A stretch of 64,000 nt of DNA from contig CAVOHC010000013.1 in assembly GCA_963695645.1 (NCBI GenBank), positions 62,001 to 126,000 of the forward strand, written 5' to 3'. The notes under the pieces are model-generated. The model did no database searches. It had not been told where the DNA came from and worked only from the letters and a program-made list of their open reading frames with translations. Shown here piece by piece: positions 11,450 through 21,089 of the stretch; positions within the stretch are counted from its first letter, which is position 1, and each line of letters starts with the position of its first letter. Origin of the DNA: DATBGO01 sp963695645. GTDB lineage: Bacteria > Actinomycetota > Actinomycetes > Streptosporangiales > Streptosporangiaceae. The position numbers and the translations under genes are program-made.

Positions 11450-11890
11450 TTGAAGCGCATCATTCTCGCCGCGGCGGGTGCCGCTGTCGCCGGGCTGGCC
11501 GCCTGCAGCGGCACGCCGCCGCGCCCACCGCCGCGGCCGCGAGCCATCAGAGCGTCGGCGGGTGCCGGTCAGCTGCAGCGAGCAGTACAACGCCTGGACG
11601 CACGGGCCGGGCAAGGGGGCCATTGCCGCACTCGATGCCGTCAGCTCAGCAGAAACGGCCGGGCGACACCAGGGTGCTGACCGTCCTCAGCAGACCAGGC
11701 CGGCCATCTCCCGGGCGGCCCGCCACCCGGTGCCCGCCTGCGCTGACCCGAGGGGGTACTGGGACGTACTGCTGATGCATGTGACCGCCGCGGCAGCCAA
11801 GGGCGCTCTGCATCGACCGTGCACGCAGCGCTGCAGGGCGTGCCGAAGATCGAGCATGAACTGACCGCCGAGCTAAAGCAGTCTATGTAG
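11450..11890 (+). pseudogene. Small secreted lipoprotein of cassette A (frameshifted)
   Basis: TTG 11450, preceded by ggag, begins KRIILAAAGAAVAGLAACSG, a lipoprotein signal peptide whose lipobox is LAAC. The mature protein has to be joined from several frames: CSEQYNAWTHGPGKGAIAAL, then RAARHPVPACADPRGYWDVL, then VPKIEHELTAELKQSM ending at TAG 11888. At least three indels are needed. A close paralogue follows cassette B at 18324, which shows that the two-gene unit was duplicated together. I do not recognise a named family. Its position directly after the giant secreted protein suggests a membrane-anchored partner, but that is only inference. Confidence 0.55.
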
Positions 11891-11987
11891 AGACGCGAGA
11901 TACCGGCATCGCCACGATGACCAGTTAGCGCCGTGCCGCGGTCTGCAAATACGGGTGACTGAGAAGGATCAAATAAGCTAACAGGAC

Positions 11988-12022
11988 GAAACGGATAACG
12001 TAATCATTTCGTTATCTGTTTC
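11988..12022. promoter_or_regulatory. Inverted repeat upstream of cassette B
   Basis: Left arm gaaacggataacg (11988-12000) pairs with right arm cgttatctgtttc (12010-12022) across a 9-base A/T-rich loop, with one mismatch in 13. It sits 98 bases after the cassette A lipoprotein and about 75 bases before the cassette B start. There is no following T-run, so it could be an operator or a factor-dependent terminator. Confidence 0.5.
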
Positions 12023-12095
12023 CTGCCACCCGCCGTGCGCCACCTGCGCGTCCCTTAAAGCAAAAGAAATAGAGACATGCCCTGGGGGGACCAAC

Positions 12096-15000
12096 ATGTC
12101 AGTCACGGGGCTTGTTCCGCGCCGGGCCTCGACGCGACGCTCGATCATCGGCCTCGGGCTGGCGGTGCTCCTGTCCTGGTCCTCCTCGTTAATGTGCGGC
12201 CAGCCGCTGCGGCTGGCCCCTGCGGTCCACCGGTAGTCAGTGTGATCGCCTGCGAGAACACCTTGCCGGGGGACCCGCCCAGCGACTGGCAGGTCAGCGG
12301 GGCGGGGACCCGACAATCCAGGGCTTCGCCACGTCGATGAGCGTGAACGTCGGGCAGACCGAGTATTTCAAGATCGATACCCCCGCCACCTCGTACCACA
12401 TCGACATCTGCGCGTCGGCTATTACCAGGGGGACGGGGCGCGCAAGGTGGTCTCGGACATGCTGCCGACCGCCACGCTCCCGCAGACCCAGCCTGCATGC
12501 CTGACCGACACGCACCCTCCCGGGCTCATCGACTGCGGCAACTGGGCCGTGTCGGCCTCGTGGGCGGTGCCGTCCAGCGCCGTGTCCGGCTTGTACGTAG
12601 CCCATCTGGTCCGCAATGACACCGGCGGCAGCAGCCTCATACCCTTCGTCGTCCGCAACGACGCCAGCCACTCGGACATTCTGTTCCAGACCGATGACGA
12701 GACCTGGGAGGCCTACAACAACTACGGCGGCAACAGCCTGTACCAGTGCACAGTCAACTGCCCGCCCGGGAACCCGGAGGAGTACAAGGGCGCCGACAAG
12801 GTGTCCTATAACCGGCCGTTGAACACCTGTGCGAATCCCAACGGGGCCGAGCAGACGTACAGGAGCTGCTTCATGTATGCCGAGTACCCGATGATCCGTT
12901 TTCTGGAGGAGAACGGGTACGACGTGAGCTACACCAGCGAAGTTGACGTGTCGCAGTCCGGCTACGCGTCCGTCATCGAGCAGCATAAGGTCTTCCTTGG
13001 CGCCGGCCACGACGAGTACTGGTCCGGGCAGCAGCGCGCTAACGTCACGGCCGCCCGCGATGCCGGCGTGAACCTGGCGTTCTTCTCCGGGAACGAGGCG
13101 TTCTGGAAGACCCGGTGGGAGCCGAGCACCGACGGGTCTAACACCCCGAACCGGACGCTGGTGACCTACAAGGAGACGCATTACAACGCTCCGACGGATC
13201 CGGAGGACCCGCCCACCTGGACGGGTACCTGGATGGATCCGCGGTTCAGCCCGCCGGCGGACGGCGGGGACCCGCAGAACTCGCTGACCGGCCAGCTGTC
13301 CGACGTCAACGGCCACCATCACTGACATGACGGTGCCGTCTCAGTACAGCAAGCTGCGGTTCTGGCGTAACACCCAGGTGGCCAGCCTGTCGCCGGGTCA
13401 GTCGACTACGCTCGATGCCGGTGGCGGCACCCTCGGAACGAGTGGGACGTCGATGCCGACAACGGGTTCCGGCCTCCCGGGCTGATGGACCTGTCGTCGA
13501 CGACCGTTACCAGCGCGGAGGTCTTTACCGACTACGGCGGCACGACCCCGGGCGCACCGCCACCCACCACCTGACGTTGTACCGTGCCGCCAGCGGCGCC
13601 CTGGTGTTCGGCGCCGGGACCATTCAATGGTCGTGGGGCCTGGACAACGGGACTGGCGGCGGCAATGCGGGCGGCCCGGTCGATCCCGCCATGCAGCAGG
13701 CCACGGTGAACGTTCTGGCCGATATGGGCGCGCAACCTGCCACGCTGATGGCGGGGCTCACGCCCGCCACGATGTCGACAGACACGACGCCGCCCACCTC
13801 GACAATCACGTCACCGTCCCAGTGGGCCACGTTCTCTGACGGTGCGCCGGCGACCATTAGGGGACGGCGACCGATGCGGGCGGCGGCGTGGTTGCCGGGG
13901 TCGAGGTTTCCACCGACGGCGGCACCACCTGGCACCCCGTGACCACGATGTCGGCGGCGAATGCCTCCGTCACCTGGAGCTATTCCGGATCGCCCACGGG
14001 TATCCGACTACGACGATCGAGACCCGGGCCGTCGACGACAGCGGGAACCTGCAGAAACCGGGCCCGGGCGTTACCATTTGAAGTGCAATGCCAGTGCTCG
14101 ATCTGGGGAACCAACGTCACGCCGACGAACAGCGGATTCGGGGGAGCGGGGCGTCGACTCGAGGTGGGCGTCAAGTTCCAGTCCGCCATCAACGGCTACA
14201 TCACCGGGATCCGCTTCTACAAGTCCAGCGCCAACACCGGGACCCACATCGGCAACCTGTGGACCGCGACCGGCCAGCTGCTGGCCAGCGCCACCTTCAC
14301 CAACGAGACGGCCTCCGGCTGGCAGCAGGTGAACTTCTCCCAGCCGGTGCCGATAACTGAAGGACACCACCTACGTCGCGTCCTATTTCGCGCCCAACGG
14401 ACACTATTCCGGGGACGGCTATTACTTCTACACAACCCCCCCGGGGGGGACGAATCCCACCATCACCAATGTGGACAGCCCGCCGCTGCACGCCCTGCGG
14501 AACACCAACGGCGTCGTCAACGGCCTACTCCCACTCCAGCAGCAGCACCTTCCCGACCAGCCCAGCCAACAACGCTTCGAACTGCTACGTGGACCCGGTC
14601 TTCTCCCCGACGTTCAGCGACCCGCCCGGCCCGGTGAGCAACGTCAGCGCGACCGCAGGCAACGCCTCGGCGAAGCCTACCTGGACCGCTCCGACGTCGG
14701 GCGATCCGGTCACGACCTACACCGTCACGCCCTACATCGGGTCGGCCGCCCAGACCGCGACGCAGGTCACCGGAAACCCGGCGCCGACCTCGGCGACGGT
14801 GACCGGGTGACCAACGGCACCACCTACACATTCACGGTCACCCCGTCCAACCCGGCCGGCGGGCCGGCGTCGTCGCCGTCGAACGCGGTAACCCCGGTGT
14901 CCCGCCGACGGTGACGTCGGTGACGCCCGGCGGGTCGACAGGTAATGCGGTGTCGGTGGCGCCGTCGGCGACGTTCTCGCAGCCGGTGACGCCGAGCACG

Positions 15001-18000
15001 GGTCGTTACGGGGAAGGACTCCGGCGGGAACAGCGTGCGGGACGGTGGGCTTCAACGGCGCGGATACGGTGGCGACGTTCACGCCGAACAGCTCGCTGGC
15101 GGCCGGTACTACGTACACGGCGACGGTGTCGGGGGCGCAGAACGCCTCGGGGACGCCGATGAGCAGCCCCTACTCGTGGACTTCACCACCGCTTGGCCGT
15201 GCCCGTGCAGCATCTGGCAGGACGGGACGCCGACGGGCGCGGCGGACACGACCGATACCAGCCCGCTGACGCTGGGGGTGCAGTTCCTGGCGTCCAGCAG
15301 CGGGTACATCACCGGTGCCCGGTTCTACAAGGAGGCCGACAACACCGGCACCCAGACCGGCAGCTTGTGGACCGCCTCGGGGACGCTGCTGGCCAGCGGC
15401 ACGTTCAGCGGCGAGACCGCCAGCGGGTGGCAGGAACTGGACTTCTCCACTCCGGTGCCGATCACCGCGGGAACCACGTATGTGGCGTCGTATTTCACCA
15501 GCGCCGGGCATTACGCGGCGACCCAGAAGGGGCTGGCCTCGGCGGTGACCAACGGGCCGCTGACCGCGCCGGCCGGCGGCGGGGTCTACGCCTAGGGGTC
15601 GTCGAACACGTTCCCCACCAGCACCTAGCTGGCGTCGAACTACTGGGTCGACGTGGTGTATTCGCCGACATGGGCGCCACGCCGCCGACGGTGACGAGGT
15701 AACGCCCAGTCGGGGGCCACGGGTGTTGCGGTGTCGGTGGCGCCGTCGGCGACGTTCTCCCAGCCGGTGACGCCCAGCACGGTGTCGTTCACGGTGAAGA
15801 CCTCGGGCGGGAACAGCGTGACCGGGACGGTGGGCTTCAACGGCGCGGACACGGTGGCGACGTTCACGCCGAACAACCCGCTGGCGGCAGCACCCTACAC
15901 CCCGGGCGTCGGGGGCGCAGAACGCGCGGAAGCCGATGAGCGGCCCGTCCTCGTGGAGCTTCACCACCAGCACGATAGGTCATGCCCGTGCAGCATCTGG
16001 CAGGACGGGACGCCGACCGGCGCGGCGGACACGACCGATACCAGCCCGCTGACGCTGGGCGTGCAGTTCCATGCGTCCAGCAGCGGGTACATCACCGGGG
16101 TCCGGTTCTACAAGGAGGCCGACAACACCGGCACCCAGACCGGAGCCTGTGGACCTCTTCTGGCACCCTGCTGGCGACGGGAACGTTCAGCAATGAGACC
16201 GCCAGCGGGTGGCAGGAGCTGGACTTCTCCAGCCCGGTGCCGGTCACCGCGGGGACCACCTATGTGGCGTCGTATCCGCCAGCGCCGGCGTAGGGCGACC
16301 CAGAACGGGCTGGCCTCGGCGGTGACCAAGGGCCGCTGACCGCGCTGGCCGGCGGCGGGGTGTACGCCTACGGGTCGACAAACACCTTCCCCACCAGCAC
16401 CTACCTGGCGTCGAACTACTGGGTCGACGTGGTTTATTCGACGACGTCGGGCGCTAGGGTGCCGGGGACGCCGACCGGGGTGTCGGCGACGGCGGGTAAT
16501 GGGTCGGCGGTGGTGAGCTGGACGGCGCCGGGTAGTGGCGGCAGCGCGATCACTAGTTACACGGTGACGCCGTATATGGGGTCGGCGGCGCAGATGCCGG
16601 TGACGTATCGGGGAACCCGCCGGCCACGACGACGACGGTGACCGGGTGACCGACGGGACCAGTTATACCTTCACGGTGTCGGCGACCAACGCGGTGGGCC
16701 GGGCCGGCGTCGTCGCCGTCGAATGCGGTGACCCCGGCTGTCCGCCGGCGGTGACGGGAGTCACGCCGGGCGCGGGGGCGACGGGGTGTCGGTTTCGGTG
16801 GCGCCGTCGGCGACGTTCTCGCAGGCGGTGACGCCGGCACGGCGTCGTTCACGGTGGTGGACTCGACCGGGAACAGCGTCGAGGGGACGGTGGGCTTCAG
16901 CGGCGGTAACACGGTGGCGACGTTCACGCCGAACAGTCCGCTGGCGGTCGGTACGGCGTACACGGCGACGGTGTCGGGGGCGCAGAACAGTTCCGGGACG
17001 CCGATGAGCGGCCCGTTCTCGTGGAGTTTCACGACTGCCGGCCGCCGTGCCCGTGCAGTATCTGGCAGGACGGGACGCCGACGGGCGCGGCGGACGGAGG
17101 GGATATCGCCCCGGTGACCCTGGGCGTGCAGTTCCGGGCCGCCAGCGACGGGTATATCGCCGGTGTCCGGTTCTACAAGGAGGCAGCTAGCACCGGCGCT
17201 CATACCGGCAGCTTGTGGACCGCCTCGGGGACGTTGCTGGCGACCGGCACGTTCAGCGGTGAGACCGCCAGCGGGTGGCAGGGCTGGACTTCTCCGCCCC
17301 GGTCCCGGTCACCGCGGGGACCACGTATGTGGCATCGTATCACACCGGTACCGGGCATCTGGCGACCCAGCAGGGGCTCCTCGGCGGTGACGAACGGGCC
17401 TTGACCGCGCTGGCCGGCGGCGGGGTCTACGCCTACGGGTCGTCGACCCCGTCCCCACCAGCACCTACCTACCGTCCAACTACTGGGGCGACGTCGTCTA
17501 CTCACCGTCCTCGGGCGCCACGCCGCCAACGGTGACGAGGGTAACGCCAGTCGGGGTCGACCGGCAACGCGGTATCGGTCGCGCCGTCGGCGACGTTCTC
17601 CCAGCCGGTGACGCCCAGCACGGTGTCGTTCACGGTGAAGACCTCGGGAGGGAACAGCGTGGCCGGACGGTGAGCTTCAACGGTGCGGACACGGTGGCGA
17701 CGTTCACGCCGAACAACCCGCTGGCCGGCAGCACCTCCTACACCGCGACGGTGTCGGGGGCGCAGAACGCTTCCGGGACGCCGATGAGCGGCCCGTCCTC
17801 GTGGAGCTTCACCACCAGCACGAAGGTACATGCCCGTGCAGCATCTGGCAGGACGGGACGCCGACCGGCGCGGCGGACACGACCGATACCAGCCCGCTGA
17901 CGCTGGGCCTGAGTTCCATGCGTCCAGCAGCGGGTACATCACCGGTGTCCGGTTCTACAAGGAGGCCGACAACACCGGCACCCAGACCGGAGCTTGTGGA

Positions 18001-18287
18001 CCTCCTCTGGCACCCTGCTGGCGACGGGAACGTTCACAATGAGACCGCAAGCGGGTGGCAGGAGCTGGACTTCTCCGCCCGGTGCCGGTCACTGCGGGGA
18101 CCACCTATGTGGCGTGGTATTTCACCAGCGCCGGGCATTACGCGGCGACCCAGAACGGGCTGGCCTCGGCGGTGACCAACGGGCCGCTGACCGCGCTGGC
18201 CCGGCGGGGTCTACGCCTACGGGTCGTCGAAACATTCCCACCAGCACCTACAACGCGTCCAACTACTGGGTCGACGTGGTCTCCTGA
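12096..18287 (+). pseudogene. Cassette B: giant secreted protein with N,N-dimethylformamidase-beta-like domain, DUF4082, fibronectin III and Ig-like repeats (frameshifted, in-frame TAGs)
   Basis: ATG 12096 follows the same G-rich leader as cassette A, and the first 140 residues match A. From about 12660 to 13330 one clean frame encodes the large domain seen at the C-terminus of the DMFase beta subunit (DILFQTDDETWEAYNNYGG, GHDEYWSGQQR, FFSGNEAFWKTRWEP). It continues in another frame with LRFWRNTQVASL and a PPTSTITSP module with STDGGTTWHP. Five DUF4082 copies follow with one fibronectin III near 14620, one near 16455 and several Big_5 Ig-like domains. The first DUF4082 copy (14089) is the most divergent and perhaps the founder. 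There are roughly 15 frame changes, and TAG codons at 15593 and 15626. It terminates at TGA 18285. Catalysis is unproven; DMFase-like domains are frequent in secreted actinobacterial proteins. Confidence 0.75.
14089..18284 (+). repeat. DUF4082 domain repeats of cassette B (five copies)
   Basis: Copies start near 14089, 15200, 15983, 17048 and 17831, each at the Cys-x-Cys-Ser-Ile-Trp landmark. The first is distinctive (CQCSIWGTNVTP, YYFYTTPPGG) and carries a longer loop. The other four match those of cassette A closely. Big_5 Ig-like repeats lie near 14908-15190, 15680-15970, 16745-17040 and 17520-17820. Fibronectin III repeats lie near 14620-14905 and 16455-16740. Confidence 0.85.
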
Positions 18288-18323
18288 CCTCTTACGGCGC
18301 CCCCGCCGTGAACGGAGCAGGTC

Positions 18324-18766
18324 TTGAAGCGCATCATTCTCATCGCGGCGGGTGCCGCTGTCGCCGGGCTGACCGCGTGCAGCGGCGGCGCCGCCGCGCC
18401 CGCCGCGGCGCCCGCCAGCCATAAACCGTCCCCCGGGTCCCGGTCAGCTGCACGAGCAGTACCGCGCCTGGACGCACGGGCATGGGAAGGGCCTCATTGC
18501 CGCGCTGGATGCTGTCAGCTCAGCAGCCAAGCCGGGGACCCCACGCGCTGCAGACCGCCACGTGCGGGCCAGGCCGGCCGTGGCCTGGCTGCCCGGCATC
18601 CGATGCCCGGCTGCGCCGACCCGAGGGGGTACTGGTACCTCCTGCTGATGCATGTGACCGCCGCGGCCGCCACGGGCGCTCGGCATCGACCAGACAGGCG
18701 GCGATGGAGGGCAAGCCGAAGAATCAACACCAACTGACCGCCGAACTCAAGCAGACCATCCGATGA
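18324..18766 (+). pseudogene. Small secreted lipoprotein of cassette B (frameshifted)
   Basis: TTG 18324 with ggag eight bases upstream starts KRIILIAAGAAVAGLTACSG, a lipoprotein signal with lipobox LTAC, followed by an Ala/Pro-rich linker. The first frame runs to 18737, but homology to the cassette A copy moves between frames: RAWTHGHGKGLIAALDAV, then RHPMPGCADPRGYWYLLLMH, then HQLTAELKQTIR ending at TGA 18764. It is a paralogue of the gene at 11450. Conserved Cys and Trp positions (ADPRGYW) in both copies suggest it was under selection before the frame changes. Family unknown. Confidence 0.55.
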
Positions 18767-19071
18767 GGAGGCAGCCGCCCTAGCGGCGGCGAGGAAGGAC
18801 ATTCGAGCCACACACTTGGCACCGCTAGGTTCGGCTGCGCCAAAGTGACCGCCACCGTGATCACCGAGCAAGTCGGAGCCCAGGCTCGCGTAAGATGTCT
18901 AATTCCGCCCGCGGGTCTGAGTTGGGAATCACTGATCCAGGACGAGCATCCGAACGGCGTATCAAGGGAGCGGTATGAAAGCTCTAGTGAGGCGTCAGCT
19001 ACGACGATGACGGCAACAGTGCCTAGCTCGAGCAGCGGCAGGTTCCCGGATGCTGTTCGCCACCACCGGTA
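18767..19071. other. Intergenic region before the E1 operon, with a possible gene remnant
   Basis: About 300 bases without a supported gene. A ribosome-site-like gggagcgg precedes ATG 18975, but the reading (MKALVRRQLRR) stops after 11 codons. It resembles the first residues of an SDR epimerase (MKALVTG), so a truncated start is possible. The promoter of the E1 operon should lie here. Confidence 0.35.
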
Positions 19072-20082
19072 ATGGCGTCCGGCTTCCAGGAAAACGGAAA
19101 CGCGCCGCATCCACACCCACGTCCAGGAGCTGGGCCACTATGTGGCGGTGAACACGAACCCGCGGCCCAGATCGTGGCCGAGGCGGACGCTCGCCTGGTG
19201 GGCGCGCCCGGCGAGCCGCGCGCTGAGCGCCTGTACCGCCGGATGCGCTTCATCCGCCGCTTTGAGGAGAGCCTGCTCGACCTGTTCGAGCGCGGCCTGC
19301 TCAACGGCACCACGCACGCGTGCATCGGCCAGGAGGCCGATGCGGTTGCGATCATGGAGCACCTGGGCGACGACGACCACGTGTTCTCCAACCACCGCTG
19401 CCACGGGCACTTCCTCGCCCGCACCGGCGACGCGCTCGGGCTGATGGCTGAGATCATGGGCAAGCCGGAGGGCGTGTGCGAGGGCATCGGCGGCAGCCAG
19501 CACCTGTGTGCCCCGGGCTTCATGTCGAATGGCGTTCAGGGCGGCATCGTCCCCAACGCGGCGGGCATCGCGCTCGCGAAGCAGCTCGGCGGCAGCGCCG
19601 GCCGCAGTGTCGTCTTTATCGGCGACGGCACGCTTGGCGAGGGCGCCACCTACGAGACGCTCAACCTGGCGTCGCTGTGGCGGCTGCCGCTCGTCGTCGT
19701 GCTCGAGGACAACGAGTGGGCGCAGAGTACCCCTTCCAGCGCGAACCTGGCGGGCAGCATCCGCGATCGCTTCGCCGCCTTCGGGCTCCCGGTGTTCGAG
19801 ATCGACTCGACCGACGTCGAGGAACTCGACGCCGTGGCCGGGCGCGGGCTGGCGCAGGCGCGGACGCACCAGGGGCCGGTGGCGATCGTGATCCACACAT
19901 ACCGCCTGTGCCACCACTCCAAGAATGACGACAACCGTCCCGCCGACGAGGTCGCGGCCCGCTGGGAGCTCGATCCGCTCGAGATCCATGGCCGTCGGCT
20001 CGGCCTGTCCGCGCGCGCGGCGATCGACTCTGAGGTGGAGTCAGCGATGCAGGACGTCATCGACCGGGCACTGGCGCTGTGA
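19072..20082 (+). CDS. Thiamine-dependent 2-oxoacid dehydrogenase E1 component, alpha subunit
   Basis: Decarboxylates a 2-oxoacid on thiamine diphosphate and hands the acyl unit to a lipoyl domain. It belongs to the AcoA/PdhA/BkdA family. The thiamine-binding motif runs from GDGTLGEGATYETLNL (residues 184-199) to LEDNEWAQ near 211-218; family loops THACIGQEADA near 81 and GGSQHL near 141 are clear. The first 45 residues are poor in conserved signal and the true start is probably later than ATG 19072; homology begins near AERLYRRMRFIRRFEE (residue 51). The stop overlaps the E1 beta start (GTGA, 20079-20082), showing tight coupling. The frame is intact, unlike the cassettes upstream. No E3 gene is nearby, so a general Lpd would be needed. 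Substrate undetermined: acetoin, pyruvate or branched-chain oxoacids are all possible. Confidence 0.85.
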   Translation: MASGFQENGNAPHPHPRPGAGPLCGGEHEPAAQIVAEADARLVGAPGEPRAERLYRRMRFIRRFEESLLDLFERGLLNGTTHACIGQEADAVAIMEHLGDDDHVFSNHRCHGHFLARTGDALGLMAEIMGKPEGVCEGIGGSQHLCAPGFMSNGVQGGIVPNAAGIALAKQLGGSAGRSVVFIGDGTLGEGATYETLNLASLWRLPLVVVLEDNEWAQSTPSSANLAGSIRDRFAAFGLPVFEIDSTDVEELDAVAGRGLAQARTHQGPVAIVIHTYRLCHHSKNDDNRPADEVAARWELDPLEIHGRRLGLSARAAIDSEVESAMQDVIDRALAL

Positions 20083-21089
20083 TCGCTGCCCGCGCGATGG
20101 GGGATGCGCTGCGCGCCGCCCTCGACGAGGACGAACGGGTGATCCTGCTCGGCGAGGACCTTGTCGACCCCTACGGCGGGGCCTTCAAGGTGACCCGCGG
20201 CCTGAGCACCGACTTCCCCGGCCGGGTGCGCTCGACGCCGATCAGCGAGGGGGCTATCGCCGGCCTTTCCGCGGGGCTCGCGCTCTCGGGCTACCGCCCG
20301 ATCGCCGAGATCATGTTCGGTGACTTCCTAACGCTGTGCTTCGACCAGATCGTCAACCACATTGCGAAATACGAGGCGATGTACAACGGCAAGGTGACCT
20401 GCCCGGTGATCATCCGCACGCCGTCGGGCGGCGGGCGCGGCTACGGCCCGACGCACAGCCAGAGCCTTGAGAAGCATTTCTTCGGCGTGCCGCACCTGCG
20501 TGTCGTCGCCAGCTCGCTGGTCCATGACCCCGCCGTTATGCTGCGCGCACTGCTGGCGCAGGACAGCCCTGTGCTGCTCATCGAGCACAAGCTGCTCTAT
20601 CCGCTGCACCTGACGCTGCCTGCGGGCGGGCGGATCGAGGGCGACCTAGCGGAGGAGCATGTCCCTGCCGACGGGCTGCCGACGGTGGCTATCCGGCCGG
20701 TGCCGCGCGAGAACTGCCGGTTCACCGTCCTGGCCTACGGCTATCAGGCGGAGCTGGCGCGGCGCGTGCTCTCGCGGCTCGCGGTCGAGGAAGAGATCTT
20801 CGGCGAACTCATCGTCCCGAGCCAGATCTCACCGCTCGACTGGGAGCCGATCGACGCCTCTGTCAGCGTCACGCACAGACTGCTGGTGATCGAGGAGGGC
20901 ACCGGTGGCTTCACGTGGGGCAGTGAGGTGGCCGCGCGGATCTCCTCGCGCTTCTTCGGCGAGCTGAGCCACCCGGTCGCCACTGCGGCGAGCGACCCCA
21001 CCGTAATTCCGAGTTCGAAGACGCTCGAGGCCGAAATGCTGATGACAGGTGAGCGCGTCGAGCAAGCGATCCGAAGGGCGGCTGCATGA
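20079..21089 (+). CDS. Thiamine-dependent 2-oxoacid dehydrogenase E1 component, beta subunit
   Basis: Partner of the preceding alpha subunit in an alpha2-beta2 E1. The 336-residue protein shows the family signatures ALDEDERVILLGEDLVDPYG near residue 15, RSTPISEGAIAGLSAGLALSG near 50, EIMFGDFLTLCFDQIVNHIAK near 77, and the C-terminal transketolase domain (SPVLLIEHK, LVIEEGTGGFTWGSEVAARI). GTG 20079 overlaps the alpha stop by four bases, and TGA at 21087-21089 overlaps the ATG of the next gene at 21086. The three genes are therefore translationally coupled. The context points to a dedicated E1 feeding the lipoyl domain of the next protein. Confidence 0.88.
   Translation: MIAARAMGDALRAALDEDERVILLGEDLVDPYGGAFKVTRGLSTDFPGRVRSTPISEGAIAGLSAGLALSGYRPIAEIMFGDFLTLCFDQIVNHIAKYEAMYNGKVTCPVIIRTPSGGGRGYGPTHSQSLEKHFFGVPHLRVVASSLVHDPAVMLRALLAQDSPVLLIEHKLLYPLHLTLPAGGRIEGDLAEEHVPADGLPTVAIRPVPRENCRFTVLAYGYQAELARRVLSRLAVEEEIFGELIVPSQISPLDWEPIDASVSVTHRLLVIEEGTGGFTWGSEVAARISSRFFGELSHPVATAASDPTVIPSSKTLEAEMLMTGERVEQAIRRAAA

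Noticed and set aside
4304..18766. Phage tail or adhesin island interpretation for the DUF4082 repeats
   Set aside because: No other phage structural genes; signal peptides, kelch and DMFase-like domains fit secreted enzymes better.
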